This document shows, piece by piece, positions 46,397 through 58,700 of a stretch of 64,000 nucleotides of DNA. The DNA comes from Argentina anserina (taxonomy: Eukaryota; Streptophyta; Magnoliopsida; Rosales; Rosaceae). Position 1 is the stretch's first letter. Each line of letters begins with the position of its first letter. A program made the translations under genes and the position numbers. The stretch is taken from contig NW_026089455.1 in assembly GCF_933775445.1 (NCBI RefSeq), positions 62,001 through 126,000 on the forward strand. Reading direction: 5' to 3'. Under the pieces are notes generated by a model. The model was not told the origin of the DNA. It searched no databases and saw nothing but the letters and a program-made list of their open reading frames with translations.

Positions 46397-46400
46397 CTTT

Positions 46401-46948
46401 CAAACTGAGTATCTTTATATCGTTTAAGTATGTTTACTATTGCAGTTTGAGTATCTTTTCAATTCTCGTTTGAGTATCTTTCTGTAAGCCTTTCTGATGC
46501 GAGTTTTTCTTGAATTTGAGAGTGTTTCCAGTGTGGGCGTGTGTTTCTTTCAAACTGAGTATCTTTCTATCGTTTGAGTATGTTTACTATTGCAATTTGA
46601 GTATCTTTTCAATTCTCGTTTGAGTATCTTTCTGTAAGCCTTTCTGATGCGAGTTTTTCTTGAATTTGAGAGTGTTTCAAGTGTGGGCATGTGTTTCTTT
46701 CAAACTGAGTATCTTTATATCGTTTGAGTATGTTTACTATTGCAGTTTGAGTATCTTTTCAATTCTCGTTTGAGTATCTTTCTGAACGGCTTTCGATGCG
46801 AGTTTTTCTTGAATTTGAGAGTGCTTCCAGTGTGGGCGTGTGTTTCTTTCAAACTGAGTATCTTTATATCGTTTGAGTATGTTTACTATTGTAGTTTGAG
46901 TATCTTTTCAATTCTCGTTTGAGTATCTTTCTGAACGGCTTTACATGA
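46401..46948. repeat. Class B to class A transition monomers
   Basis: About three and a half monomers, ending in a private CTGAACGGCTTTACATGAGAG copy (about 46931). This copy leads directly into the second marker cassette. TGGGCATGTG near 46685 is a rare change in the GT-rich box. Confidence 0.78.
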
Positions 46949-47395
46949 GAGTTTTTCTTGAATTTGAGAGTGTTTCCAGTGTGGGCGTGTGTTTCTTTCA
47001 TACCGAGTATCTTTATATCGTTTGAGTATGTTTACTATTGCAGTTTGACTATCTTTTCAATTCTCGTTTTAGTATCTTTCTGTACGCCTTTCTGATGCGA
47101 GTTTTTTTGAACTTGAGAGTGTTTCCAGTGTCGACGTGTGTTTCTTTCAAACTGAGTATCTTTCTATCGTTTGAGTATGTTTACTATTGCAGTTTGAGTA
47201 TCTTTTCAATTCTCGTTTGAGTATCTTTCTGAACGGCTTTCGATGGGAGTTTTTCTTGAATTTGAGAGTGCTTCCAGTGTGGGCGTGTGTTTCTTTGAAA
47301 CTGAGTATCTTTATATCGTTTGAGTATGTTTACTATTGCAGTTTGAGTATCTTTTCAATTCTCGTTTGAATATCTTTCTGAACGGCTTTCGATGC
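46949..47395. repeat. Three-monomer marker cassette, copy 2
   Basis: Same ordered marker set as 42397-42843 (TCGACG at 47131). It has one small private loss: GCGAGTTTTTTTGAAC near 47098, where the others read GCGAGTTTTTCTTGAAC. The flanks differ from those of copy 1 on both sides. Confidence 0.9.
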
Positions 47396-47874
47396 GAGTT
47401 TTTCTTGAATTTGAGTGTATTTCCAGTGTGGGCGTGTGTTTCTTTCAAATTGAGTATCTTTATATCGTTTGAGTATGTTTACTATTGCAGTTTGAGTATC
47501 TTTTCAATTCTCGTTGGAGTATCTTTTTGAACGGCTTTCGATGCGAGTTTTTCTTGAATTTGAGAGTGTTTACAGTGTGGGCGTGTGTTTCTTTCAAACT
47601 GAGTATCTTTATATCGTTTAAGTATGTTTAGTATTGCAGTTTGAGTATCTTTTCAATTCTCGTTTGAGTATCTTTCTGTAAGCCTTTCTGATGCGAGTTT
47701 CTATTGAATTTAAGAGTGTTTCCAGTGTGGGCGTGTGTTTCTTTCAAACTGAGTATCTTTTCTATCGTTTGAGTATGTTTACTATTGCAATTTGAGTATC
47801 TTTTCAATTCTCGTTTGAGTATATTTCTGTAAGCCTTTCTGATGCGAGTTTTTCTTGAATTTGAGAGTGTCTCC
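47396..47874. repeat. Mixed monomers between cassette 2 and the 748-bp five-mer
   Basis: About three monomers, including GAATTTGAGTGTATTTCC (about 47406), CGTTGGAGTATC (about 47511), GTGTTTACAGTG (about 47567) and an m3/m4-like pair with TCTTTTCTATCG. All are types seen elsewhere in the array. Confidence 0.78.
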
Positions 47875-48622
47875 AGTGTGGGCGTGTGTTTCTTTCAAAC
47901 TGAGTATCTTTATATCGTTTGAGTATGTTTACTATTGCAGTTTGAGTATCTTTTCAATTCTCGTTTAAGTATCTTTCTGAACGGCTTTCGATGCGAGTTT
48001 TTCTTGAATTGGAGAGTGCTTCCAGTGTGGGCGTGTGTTTCTTTCAAACTGAGTATCTTTATATCGTTTGAGTATGTTTACTATTGCAGTTTGAGTATCT
48101 TTTCAATTCTCGTTTGAGTATCTTTCTGTAAGCCTTTCTGATGCGAGTTTCTATTGAATTTAAGAGTGTTTCCAGTGTGGGCGTGTGTTTCTTTCAAACT
48201 GAGTATCTTTATATCGTTTGAGTATGTTTACTATTGCAATTTGAGTATCTTTTCAATTCTCGTTTGAGTATCTTTCTGTAAGCCTTTCTGATGCGAGTTT
48301 TTCTTGAATTTGAGAGTGTTTCCAGTGTGGGCGTGTGTTTCTTTCAAACTGAGTATCTTTCTATCGTTTGAGTATGTTTACTATTGCAATTTAAGTATCT
48401 TTTCAATTCTCGTTTGAGTATCTTTCTGTAAGCCTTTCTGATGCGAGTTTTTCTTGAATTTGAGAGTGTTTCAAGTGTGGGCGTGTGTTTCTTTCAAACT
48501 GAGTATCTTTATATCGTTTGAGTATGTTTACTATTGCAGTTTGAGTATCTTTTCAATTCTCGTTTAAGTATCTTTCTGAACGGCTTTCGATGCGAGTTTT
48601 TCTTGAATTGGAGAGTGCTTCC
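47875..48622. repeat. Five-monomer higher-order repeat, 748 bp, copy 1
   Basis: One CGTTTAAGTATC + GAATTGGAGAG class A monomer is followed by three class B monomers (the last with GTGTTTCAAGTG) and another GAATTGGAGAG monomer. The series repeats at +748 bp. The monomer content differs from the 748-bp five-mers at 22.4 kb, so this is an independent five-mer. Confidence 0.86.
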
Positions 48623-49370
48623 AGTGTGGGCGTGTGTTTCTTTCAAACTGAGTATCTTTATATCGTTTGAGTATGTTTACTATTGCAGTTTGAGTATCTT
48701 TTCAATTCTCGTTTAAGTATCTTTCTGAACGGCTTTCGATGCGAGTTTTTCTTGAATTGGAGAGTGCTTCCAGTGTGGGCGTGTGTTTCTTTCAAACTGA
48801 GTATCTTTATATCGTTTGAGTATGTTTACTATTGCAGTTTGAGTATCTTTTCAATTCTCGTTTGAGTATCTTTCTGTAAGCCTTTCTGATGCGAGTTTCT
48901 ATTGAATTTAAGAGTGTTTCCAGTGTGGGCGTGTGTTTCTTTCAAACTGAGTATCTTTATATCGTTTGAGTATGTTTACTATTGCAATTTGAGTATCTTT
49001 TCAATTCTCGTTTGAGTATCTTTCTGTAAGCCTTTCTGATGCGAGTTTTTCTTGAATTTGAGAGTGTTTCCAGTGTGGGCGTGTGTTTCTTTCAAACTGA
49101 GTATCTTTCTATCGTTTGAGTATGTTTACTATTGCAATTTAAGTATCTTTTCAATTCTCGTTTGAGTATCTTTCTGTAAGCCTTTCTGATGCGAGTTTTT
49201 CTTGAATTTGAGAGTGTTTCAAGTGTGGGCGTGTGTTTCTTTCAAACTGAGTATCTTTATATCGTTTGAGTATGTTTACTATTGCAGTTTGAGTATCTTT
49301 TCAATTCTCGTTTAAGTATCTTTCTGAACGGCTTTCGATGCGAGTTTTTCTTGAATTGGAGAGTGCTTCC
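48623..49370. repeat. Five-monomer higher-order repeat, 748 bp, copy 2
   Basis: Second copy with the same order. GAATTGGAGAG monomers lie near 48755 and 49354, matching those near 48007 and 48606. It is followed by a shortened third round in which the GAATTGGAGAG monomer recurs after only 299 bp (near 49653). Confidence 0.86.
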
Positions 49371-50647
49371 AGTGTGGGCGTGTGTTTCTTTCAAACTGAG
49401 TATCTTTATATCGTTTGAGTATGTTTACTATTGCAGTTTGAGTATCTTTTCAATTCTCGTTTGAGTATCTTTCTGTAAGCCTTTCTGATGCGAGTTTCTA
49501 TTGAATTTAAGAGTGTTTCCAGTGTGGGCGTGTGTTTCTTTCAAACTGAGTATCTTTATATCGTTTGAGTATGTTTACTATTGCAGTTTGAGTATCTTTT
49601 CAATTCTCGTTTAAGTATCTTTCTGAACGGCTTTCGATGCGAGTTTTTCTTGAATTGGAGAGTGCTTCCAGTGTGGGCGTGTGTTTCTTTCAAACTGAGT
49701 ATCTTTATATCGTTTGAGTATGTTTACTATTGCAGTTTGAGTATCTTTTCAATTCTCGTTTGAGTATCTTTCTGTAAGCCTTTCTGATGCGAGTTTCTAT
49801 TGAATTTAAGAGTGTTTCCAGTGTGGGCGTGTGTTTCTTTCAAACTGAGTATCTTTATATCGTTTGAGTATGTTTACTATTGCAATTTGAGTATCTTTTC
49901 AATTCTCGTTTGAGTATCTTTCTGTAAGCCTTTCTGATGCGAGTTTTTCTTGAATTTGAGAGTGCTTCTAGTGTGGGCGTGTGTTTCTTTCAAACTGAGT
50001 ATCTTTTCAATTCTCGTTTGAGTATCTTTTTGAACGGCTTTCGATGCGAGTTTTTCTTGAATTTGAGAGTGTTTCCAGTGTGGGCGTGTGTTTCTTTCAA
50101 ACTGAGTATCTTTATATCGTTTAAGTATGTTTACTATTGCAGTTTGAGTATCTTTTCAATTCTCGTTTGAGTATCTTCCTGTAAGCCTTTCTGATGCGAG
50201 TTTCTATTGAATTTAAGAGTGTTTCCAGTGTGGGCGTGTGTTTCTTTCAAACTGAGTATCTTTTCTATCGTTTGAGTATGTTTACTATTGCAATTTGAGT
50301 ATCTTTTCAATTCTCGTTTGAGTATCTTTCTGTAAGCCTTTCTGATGCGAGTTTTTCTTGAATTTGAGAGTGTCGCCAGTGTGGGCGTGTGTTTCTTTCA
50401 AACTGAGTATCTTTATATCGTTTGAGTATGTTTACTATTGCAGTTTGAGTATCTTTTCAATTCTCGTTTGAGTATCTTTCTGAACGGCTTTCGATGCGAG
50501 TTTTTCTTGAATTTGAGAGTGCTTCCAGTGTGGGCGTGTGTTTCTTTCAAACTGAGTATCTTTATATCGTTTGAGTATGTTTACTATTGCAGTTTGAGTA
50601 TCTTTTCAATTCTCGTTTGAGTATCTTTCTGAACGTCTTTCGATGAG
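49371..50647. repeat. Partial third round and short-monomer module
   Basis: A partial five-mer round is followed by a class B copy ending in GTGCTTCTAGTG. The 107-bp short monomer (49987), the TCTTTTCTATCG pair and class A monomers come next. CTGAACGTCTTTCGATG (about 50631) is also seen near 44471. The module is the same one as at 24.4, 26.0, 41.0 and 46.3 kb. Confidence 0.8.
49987..50093. repeat. 107-bp short monomer
   Basis: GAG at 49997. The preceding box reads GTGCTTCTAGTG instead of GTGCTTCCAGTG. It is the last short copy; none was seen from 50.1 kb to the end. Confidence 0.91.
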
Positions 50648-51094
50648 AGTTTTTCTTGAATTTGAGAGTGTTTCCAGTGTGGGCGTGTGTTTCTTTCATA
50701 CCGAGTATCTTTATATCGTTTGAGTATGTTTACTATTGCAGTTTGACTATCTTTTCAATTCTCGTTTTAGTATCTTTCTGTACGCCTTTCTGATGCGAGT
50801 TTTTCTTGAACTTGAGAGTGTTTCCAGTGTCGACGTGTGTTTCTTTCAAACTGAGTATCTTTCTATCGTTTGAGTATGTTTACTATTGCAGTTTGAGTAT
50901 CTTATCAATTCTCGTTTGAGTATCTTTCTGAACGGCTTTCGATGGGAGTTTTTCTTGAATTTGAGAGTGCTTCCAGTGTGGGCGTGTGTTTCTTTGAAAC
51001 TGAGTATCTTTATATCGTTTGAGTATGTTTACTATTGCAGTTTGAGTATCTTTTCAATTCTCGTTTGAATATCTTTCTGAACGGCTTTCGATGC
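50648..51094. repeat. Three-monomer marker cassette, copy 3
   Basis: Third occurrence of the cassette (TCGACG at 50830), 3699 bp after the second. A private change is ATCTTATCAATTCTCG near 50891. Afterwards the sequence follows 47396 for roughly one monomer (TTGAGTGTATATCC near 51110) and then departs. Confidence 0.9.
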
Positions 51095-51373
51095 GAGTTT
51101 TTCTTGAATTTGAGTGTATATCCAGTGTGGGCGTGTGTTTCTTTCAAACTGAGTATCTTTATATCGTTTGAGTATGTTTACTATTGCAGTTTGAGTATCT
51201 TTTCAATTCTCGTTGGAGTATCTTTCTGTAAGCCTTTCTGATGCGAGTTTCTATTGAATTTAAGAGTGTTTCCAGTGTGGGCGTGTGTTTCTTTCAAACT
51301 GAGTATCTTTTCTATCGTTTGAATATGTTTACTATTGCAATTTGAGTATCTTTTCAATTCTCGTTTGAGTATA
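51095..51373. repeat. Short link before the 4364-bp repeat
   Basis: About two monomers: one like the post-cassette monomer at 47.4 kb, with CGTTGGAGTATC, and one m3/m4-like with TCTTTTCTATCG and CGTTTGAATATG. No other content. Confidence 0.76.
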
Positions 51374-53087
51374 TTTCTGTAAGCCTTTCTGATGCGAGTT
51401 TTTCTTGAATTTGAGAGTGTCTCCAGTGTGGGCGTGTGTTTCTTTCAAACTGAGTATCTTTATATCGTTTGAGTATGTTTACTATTGCAGTTTGAGTATC
51501 TTTTCAATTCTCGTTTGAGTATCTTTCTGAACGGGTTTCGATGCGAGTTTTTCTTGAATTGGAGAGTGCTTCCAGTGTGGGCGTGTGTTTCTTTGAAACT
51601 GAGTATCTTTATATCGTTTGAGTATGTTTACTATTGCAGTTTGAGTATCTTTTCAATTCTCGTTTGAGTATCTTTCTGTAAGCCTTTCTGATGCGAGTTT
51701 TTCTTGAATGTGAGAGTGTTTCCAGTGTCGGCATGTGTTTCTTTAAAACTGAGTATCTTTCTATGGTTTGAGTATGTTTACTATTGCAATTTGAGTATCT
51801 TTTCAATTCTCGTTTGAGTATCTTTCTGAACGGCTTTCGATGCGAGTTTCTATTGAATTTAAGAGTGTTTCCAGTGTGGGCGTGTGTTTCTTTCAAACTG
51901 AGTATCTTTCTATCGTTTGAGTATGTTTACTATTGCACTTTGAGTATCTTTTCAATTCTCGTTTGAGTATGTTTCTGTAAGGCTTTCTGATGCGAGTTTC
52001 TATTGAATTTAAGAGTGTTTCCAGTGTGGGCGTGTGTTTCTTTCAAACTGAGTATCTTTCTATCGTTTGAGTATGTTTACTATTGCACTTTGAGTATCTT
52101 TTCAATTCTCGTTTAAGTATGTTTCTGTAAGGCTTTCTGATGCGAGTTCTATTTAATTTAAGAGTGTTTCCAGTGTGGGCGTGTGTTTCTTTCAAACTGA
52201 GTATCTTTCTATCGTTTGAGTATGTTTACTATTGCAATTTGAGTATCTTTTCAATTCTCGTTTGAGTATCTTTCTGAACGGTTTTCGATGCGAGTTTTTC
52301 TTGAATTTGAGAGTGTTTCCAGTGTGAGCGTTTGTTTCTTTCAAACTGAGTATCTTTATATCGTTTGAGTATGTTTACTATTGCAGTTTGAGTATCTTTT
52401 CAATTCTCGTTTGAGTATCTTTCTGTAAGCCTTTCTGATGCGAGTTTCTATTGAATTTAAGAGTGTTTCCAGTGTGGGCGTGTGTTTCTTTCAAACTGAG
52501 TATCTTTCTATCGTTTGAGTATGTTTACTATTGCACTTTGAGTATCGTTTCAATTCTCGTTTGAGTATGTTTCTGTAAGGCTTTCTGATGCGAGTTTCTA
52601 TTGAATTTAAGAGTGTTTCCAGTGTGGGCGTGTGTTTCTTTCAAACTGAGTATCTTTCTATCGTTTGAGTATGTTTACTATTGCAATTTGAGTATCTTTT
52701 CAATTCTCGTTTGAGTATCTTTCTGTAAGCCTTTCTGATGCGAGTTTTTATTTAATTTAAGAGTGTTTCCAGTATGGGCGTGTGTTTCTTTCAAACTGAG
52801 TATCTCTCTATCGTTTGAGTATGTTTACTATTGCAATTTGAGTATCTTTTCAATTGTCGTTTGAGTATCTTTCTGTAAGCCTTTCTGATGCGAGTTTTTA
52901 TTTAATTTAAGAGTGTTTCCAGTGTGGGCGTGTGTTTCTTTCAAACTGAGTATCTTTCTATCGTTTGAGTATGTTTACTATTGCACTTTGAGTATCTTTT
53001 CAATTCTCGTTTAAGTATGTTTCTATATGGCTTTCTGATGCGAGTTTCTATTTAATTTTAGAGTGTTTCCAGTGTGGGCGTGTGTTT

Positions 53088-53237
53088 CTTTCAAACTGAG
53101 TATCTTTCTATCGTTTGAGTATGTTTACTATTGCAATTTGAGTATCTTTTCAATTCTCGTTTGAGTATCTTTCTGTAAGCCTTTCTGATGCGAGTTTCTA
53201 TTGAATTTAAGAGTGTTTCCAGTGTGGGCGTGTGTTT
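53088..53237. repeat. Class B monomer exemplar (150 bp)
   Basis: Class B differs from class A at about ten sites by eye. TCTTTCTATCG replaces TCTTTATATCG. GCAATTTGAG or GCACTTTGAG replaces GCAGTTTGAG. GTAAGCCTTTCTGATGCG replaces GAACGGCTTTCGATGCG, adding one base. TTTCTATTGAATTTAAGAG replaces TTTTTCTTGAATTTGAGAG. A B' variant has GTAAGG after GTATGTTTCT. Class B loses two CpG sites and gains an in-frame TAA relative to the frame that is open in class A. It dominates 52-64 kb and is interspersed in patterned order elsewhere. Confidence 0.92.
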
Positions 53238-53849
53238 CTTTCAAACTTAGTATCTTTCTATCGTTTGAGTATGTTTACTATTGCACTTTGAGTATCGTTT
53301 CAATTCTCGTTTGAGTATCTTTCTGTAAGGCTTTCTGATGCGAGTTTCTATTGAATTAAAGAGTGTTTCCAGTGTGGGCGTGTGTTTCTTTCAAACTGAG
53401 TATCTTTCTATCGTTTGAGTATGTTTACTATTGCAATTTGAGTATCTTTTCAATTCTCGTTTGAGTATCTTTCTGTATGCCTTTCTGATGCGAGTTTTTA
53501 TTTAATTTAAGAGTGTTTCCAGTGTGGGCGTGTGTTTCTTTCAAACTGAGTATCTTTCTATAGTTTGAGTATGTTTACTATTGCACTTTGAGTATCTTTT
53601 CAATTCTCGTTTAAGTATGTTTCTGTAAGGCTTTCTGATGCGAGTTTCTATTTAATTTAAGAGTGTTTCCAGTGTGGGCGTGTGTTTCTTTCAAACTGAG
53701 TATCTTTCTATCGTTTGAGTATGTTTACTATTGCAATTTGAGTATTTTTTCAATTCTCGTTTGAGTATCTTTCTGTAAGCCTTTCTGATGCGAGTTTTTC
53801 TTGAATGTGAGAGTGTTTCCAGTGTCGGCGTGTGTTTCTTTAAAACTGA

Positions 53850-54020
53850 GTATCTTTCTATCGTTTGAGTATGTTTACTATTGCAATTTGAGTATCTTTT
53901 CAATTCTCGTTTGAGTATCTTTTCAATTCTCGTTTGAGTATCTTTCTGAACGGCTTTCGATGCGAGTTTCTATTGAATTTAAGAGTGTTTCCAGTGTGGG
54001 CGTGTGTTTCTTTCAAACTG
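53850..54020. repeat. Monomer with 23-bp internal expansion (copy 1)
   Basis: GAG motifs at 53890, 53913 and 53936, each followed by TATCTTT, show one extra 23-bp sub-repeat before CTGAACGG. The monomer is therefore about 172 bp. The same expansion is at 58254-58300 in the second 4364-bp copy and at 63391-63437. Confidence 0.92.
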
Positions 54021-55737
54021 AGTATCTTTCTATCGTTTGAGTATGTTTACTATTGCACTTTGAGTATCTTTTCAATTCTCGTTTGAGTAAGTTTCTGTAA
54101 GGCTTTCTGATGCGAGTTTCTATTGAATTTAAGAGTGTTTCTAGTGTGGGCGTGTGTTTCTTTCAAATTGAGTATCTTTCTATCGTTTGAGTATGTTTAC
54201 TATTGCACTTTGAGTATCTTTTCAATTCTCGTTTGAGTATGTTTCTGTAAGGCTTTCTGATGCGAGTTTCTATTGAATTTAAGAGTGTTTCCAGTGTGGG
54301 CGTGTGTTTCTTTCAAACTGAGTATCTTTCTATCGTTTGAGTATGTTTACTATTGCACTTTGAGTATCTTTTCAATTCTCGTTTGAGTATGTTTCTGTAA
54401 GGCTTTCTGATGCGAGTTTCTATTGAATTTAAAAGTGTTTCCAGTGTGGGCGTGTGTTTCTTTCAAACTGAGTATCTTTCTATCGTTTGAGTATGTTTAC
54501 TATTGCACTTTGAGTATCTTTTCAATTCTCGTTTGAGTATGTTTCTGTAAGGCTTTCTGATGCGAGTTTCTATTGAATTTTAGAGTGTTTCCAGTGTGGG
54601 CGTGTGTTTCTTTCAAACTGAGTATCTTTATATCGTTTGAGTATGTTTACTATTGCAGTTTGAGTATCTTTTCAATTCTCGTTTGAGTATCTTTCTGAAC
54701 GATTTTCGATGCGAGTTTTTCTTGAATTTGAGAGTGTTTCCAGTGTGAGCGGTTGTTTCTTTCAAACTGAGTATCTTTATATCGTTTGAGTATGTTTACT
54801 ATTGCAATTTGAGTATCTTTTCAATTCTCGTTTGAGTATCTTTCTGAACGGTTTTCGATGCGAGTTTTTCTTGAATTTGAGAGTGTTTCCAGTGTGAGCG
54901 GTTGTTTCTTTCAAACTGAGTATCTTTATATCGTTTGAGTATGTTTACTATTGCAGTTTGAGTATCTTTTCAATTCTCGTTTGAGTATCTTTCTGTAAGC
55001 CTTTCTGATGCGAGTTTCTATTGAATTTAAAAGTGTTTCCAGTGTGGGCGTGTGTTTCTTTCAAACTGAGTATCTTTCTATCGTTTGAGTATGTTTACTA
55101 TTGCAATTTGAGTATCTTTTCAATTCTCGTTTGAGTATCTTTCTGAACGGTTTTCGATGCGAGTTTTTCTTGAATTTGAGAGTGTTTCCAGTGTGAGCGG
55201 TTGTTTCTTTCAAACTGAGTATCTTTATATCGTTTGAGTATGTTTACTATTGCAGTTTGAGTATCTTTTCAATTCTCGTTTGAGTATCTTTCTGTAAGCC
55301 TTTCTGATGCGAGTTTTTCTTGAATGTGAGAGTGTTTCCAGTGTCGGCGTGTGTTTCTTTAAAACTGAGTATCTTTCTATGGTTTGAGTATGTTTACTAT
55401 TGCAATTTGAGTATCTTTTCAATTCTCGTTTGAGTATCTTTCTGAACGGCTTTCGATGCGAGTTTCTATTGAATTTAAGAGTGTTTCCAGTGTGGGCGTG
55501 TGTTTCTTTCAAACTGAGTATCTTTCTATCGTTTGAGTATGTTTACTATTGCACTTTGAGTATCTTTTCAATTCTCGTTTGAGTATGTTTCTGTAAGGCT
55601 TTCTGATGCGAGTTTCTATTGAATTTAAGAGTGTTTCCAGTGTGGGCGTGTGTTTCTTTCAAACTGAGTATCTTTCTATCGTTTGAGTATGTTTACTATT
55701 GCACTTTGAGTATCTTTTCAATTCTCGTTTAAGTATG

Positions 55738-58700
55738 TTTCTGTAAGCCTTTCTGATGCGAGTTTTTCTTGAATTTGAGAGTGTCTCCAGTGTGGGCGTG
55801 TGTTTCTTTCAAACTGAGTATCTTTATATCGTTTGAGTATGTTTACTATTGCAGTTTGAGGATCTTTTCAATTCTCGTTTGAGTATCTTTCTGAACGGCT
55901 TTCGATGCGAGTTTTTCTTGAATTGGAGAGTGCTTCCAGTGTGGGCGTGTGTTTCTTTGAAACTGAGTATCTTTATATCGTTTGAGTATGTTTACTATTG
56001 CAGTTTGAGTATCTTTTCAATTCTCGTTTGAGTATCTTTCTGTAAGCCTTTCTGATGCGAGTTTTTCTTGAATGTGAGAGTGTTTCCAGTGTCGGCATGT
56101 GTTTCTTTAAAACTGAGTATCTTTCTATGGTTTGAGTATGTTTACTATTGCAATTTGAGTATCTTTTCAATTCTCGTTTGAGTATCTTTCTGAACGGCTT
56201 TCGATGCGAGTTTCTATTGAATTTAAGAGTGTTTCCAGTGTGGGCGTGTGTTTCTTTCAAACTGAGTATCTTTCTATCGTTTGAGTATGTTTACTATTGC
56301 ACTTTGAGTATCTTTTCAATTCTCGTTTGAGTATGTTTCTGTAAGGCTTTCTGATGCGAGTTTCTATTGAATTTAAGAGTGTTTCCAGTGTGGGCGTGTG
56401 TTTCTTTCAAACTGAGTATCTTTCTATCGTTTGAGTATGTTTACTATTGCACTTTGAGTATCTTTTCAATTCTCGTTTAAGTATGTTTCTGTAAGGCTTT
56501 CTGATGCGAGTTCTATTTAATTTAAGAGTGTTTCCAGTGTGGGCGTGTGTTTCTTTCAAACTGAGTATCTTTCTATCGTTTGAGTATGTTTACTATTGCA
56601 ATTTGAGTATCTTTTCAATTCTCGTTTGAGTATCTTTCTGAACGGTTTTCGATGCGAGTTTTTCTTGAATTTGAGAGTGTTTCCAGTGTGAGCGTTTGTT
56701 TCTTTCAAACTGAGTATCTTTATATCGTTTGAGTATGTTTACTATTGCAGTTTGAGTATCTTTTCAATTCTCGTTTGAGTATCTTTCTGTAAGCCTTTCT
56801 GATGCGAGTTTCTATTGAATTTAAGAGTGTTTCCAGTGTGGGCGTGTGTTTCTTTCAAACTGAGTATCTTTCTATCGTTTGAGTATGTTTACTATTGCAC
56901 TTTGAGTATCGTTTCAATTCTCGTTTGAGTATGTTTCTGTAAGGCTTTCTGATGCGAGTTTCTATTGAATTTAAGAGTGTTTCCAGTGTGGGCGTGTGTT
57001 TCTTTCAAACTGAGTATCTTTCTATCGTTTGAGTATGTTTACTATTGCAATTTGAGTATCTTTTCAATTCTCGTTTGAGTATCTTTCTGTAAGCCTTTCT
57101 GATGCGAGTTTTTATTTAATTTAAGAGTGTTTCCAGTGTGGGCGTGTGTTTCTTTCAAACTGAGTATCTCTCTATCGTTTGAGTATGTTTACTATTGCAA
57201 TTTGAGTATCTTTTCAATTGTCGTTTGAGTATCTTTCTGTAAGCCTTTCTGATGCGAGTTTTTATTTAATTTAAGAGTGTTTCCAGTGTGGGCGTGTGTT
57301 TCTTTCAAACTGAGTATCTTTCTATCGTTTGAGTATGTTTACTATTGCACTTTGAGTATCTTTTCAATTCTCGTTTAAGTATGTTTCTATATGGCTTTCT
57401 GATGCGAGTTTCTATTTAATTTTAGAGTGTTTCCAGTGTGGGCGTGTGTTTCTTTCAAACTGAGTATCTTTCTATCGTTTGAGTATGTTTACTATTGCAA
57501 TTTGAGTATCTTTTCAATTCTCGTTTGAGTATCTTTCTGTAAGCCTTTCTGATGCGAGTTTCTATTGAATTTAAGAGTGTTTCCAGTGTGGGCGTGTGTT
57601 TCTTTCAAACTGAGTATCTCTCTATCGTTTGAGTATGTTTACTATTGCACTTTGAGTATCGTTTCAATTCTCGTTTGAGTATCTTTCTGTAAGGCTTTCT
57701 GATGCGAGTTTCTATTGAATTAAAGAGTGTTTCCAGTGTGGGCGTGTGTTTCTTTCAAACTGAGTATCTTTCTATCGTTTGAGTATGTTTACTATTGCAA
57801 TTTGAGTATCTTTTCAATTCTCGTTTGAGTATCTTTCTGTATGCCTTTCTGATGCGAGTTTTTATTTAATTTAAGAGTGTTTCCAGTGTGGGCGTGTGTT
57901 TCTTTCAAACTGAGTATCTTTCTATAGTTTGAGTATGTTTACTATTGCTCTTTGAGTATCTTTTCAATTCTCGTTTAAGTATGTTTCTGTAAGGCTTTCT
58001 GATGCGAGTTTCTATTTAATTTAAGAGTGTTTCCAGTGTGGGCGTGTGTTTCTTTCAAACTGAGTATCTTTCTATCGTTTGAGTATGTTTACTATTGCAA
58101 TTTGAGTATTTTTTCAATTCTCGTTTGAGTATCTTTCTGTAAGCCTTTCTGATGCGAGTTTTTCTTGAATGTGAGAGTGTTTCCAGTGTCGGTGTGTGTT
58201 TCTTTAAAACTGAGTATCTTTCTATCGTTTGAGTATGTTTACTATTGCAATTTGAGTATCTTTTCAATTCTCGTTTGAGTATCTTTTCAATTCTCGTTTG
58301 AGTATCTTTCTGAACGGCTTTCGATGCGAGTTTCTATTGAATTTAAGAGTGTTTCCAGTGTGGGCGTGTGTTTCTTTCAAACTGAGTATCTTTCTATCGT
58401 TTGAGTATGTTTACTATTGCACTTTGAGTATCTTTTCAATTCTCGTTTGAGTAAGTTTCTGTAAGGCTTTCTGATGCGAGTTTCTATTGAATTTAAGAGT
58501 GTTTCTAGTGTGGGCGTGTGTTTCTTTCAAATTGAGTATCTTTCTATCGTTTGAGTATGTTTACTATTGCACTTTGAGTATCTTTTCAATTCTCGTTTGA
58601 GTATGTTTCTGTAAGGCTTTCTGATGCGAGTTTCTATTGAATTTAAGAGTGTTTCCAGTGTGGGCGTGTGTTTCTTTCAAACTGAGTATCTTTCTATCGT

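Larger units (their letters stand above)
41861..46400. repeat. Mosaic of about 1.6 kb repeats (three partial copies)
   Basis: CAAACTTTGTATC occurs at 41996, 43642 and 45246. CTCGTTCGAG follows at about 42209, 43855 and 45459, and CTGACGCGAG at about 42389, 44035 and 45639. Successive offsets are 1646 and 1604 bp; the 42-bp difference is one short monomer. Copy 1 is interrupted by the marker cassette at 42397. CTGACCGG monomers and short monomers at 44536 and 46290 belong to the second and third copies. Confidence 0.85.
51374..55737. repeat. 4364-bp higher-order repeat, copy 1
   Basis: The longest unit in the window, about 29 monomers plus a 23-bp expansion. Shared markers with copy 2 at +4364 bp include GGCATGTGTTTC (about 51730), CTATGGTTTGAG (about 51761), GCGAGTTCTATTTAATTTAAG (52143), TATATGGCTTTC (about 53026), CTATAGTTTGAG (about 53561), GAGTAAGTTTCTG (about 54086) and GTGAGCGGTTGTTTC (about 54746). 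The first 0.5 kb is similar to its own last 0.5 kb, so smaller duplications are nested within it. Most of its monomers are class B. Confidence 0.92.
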
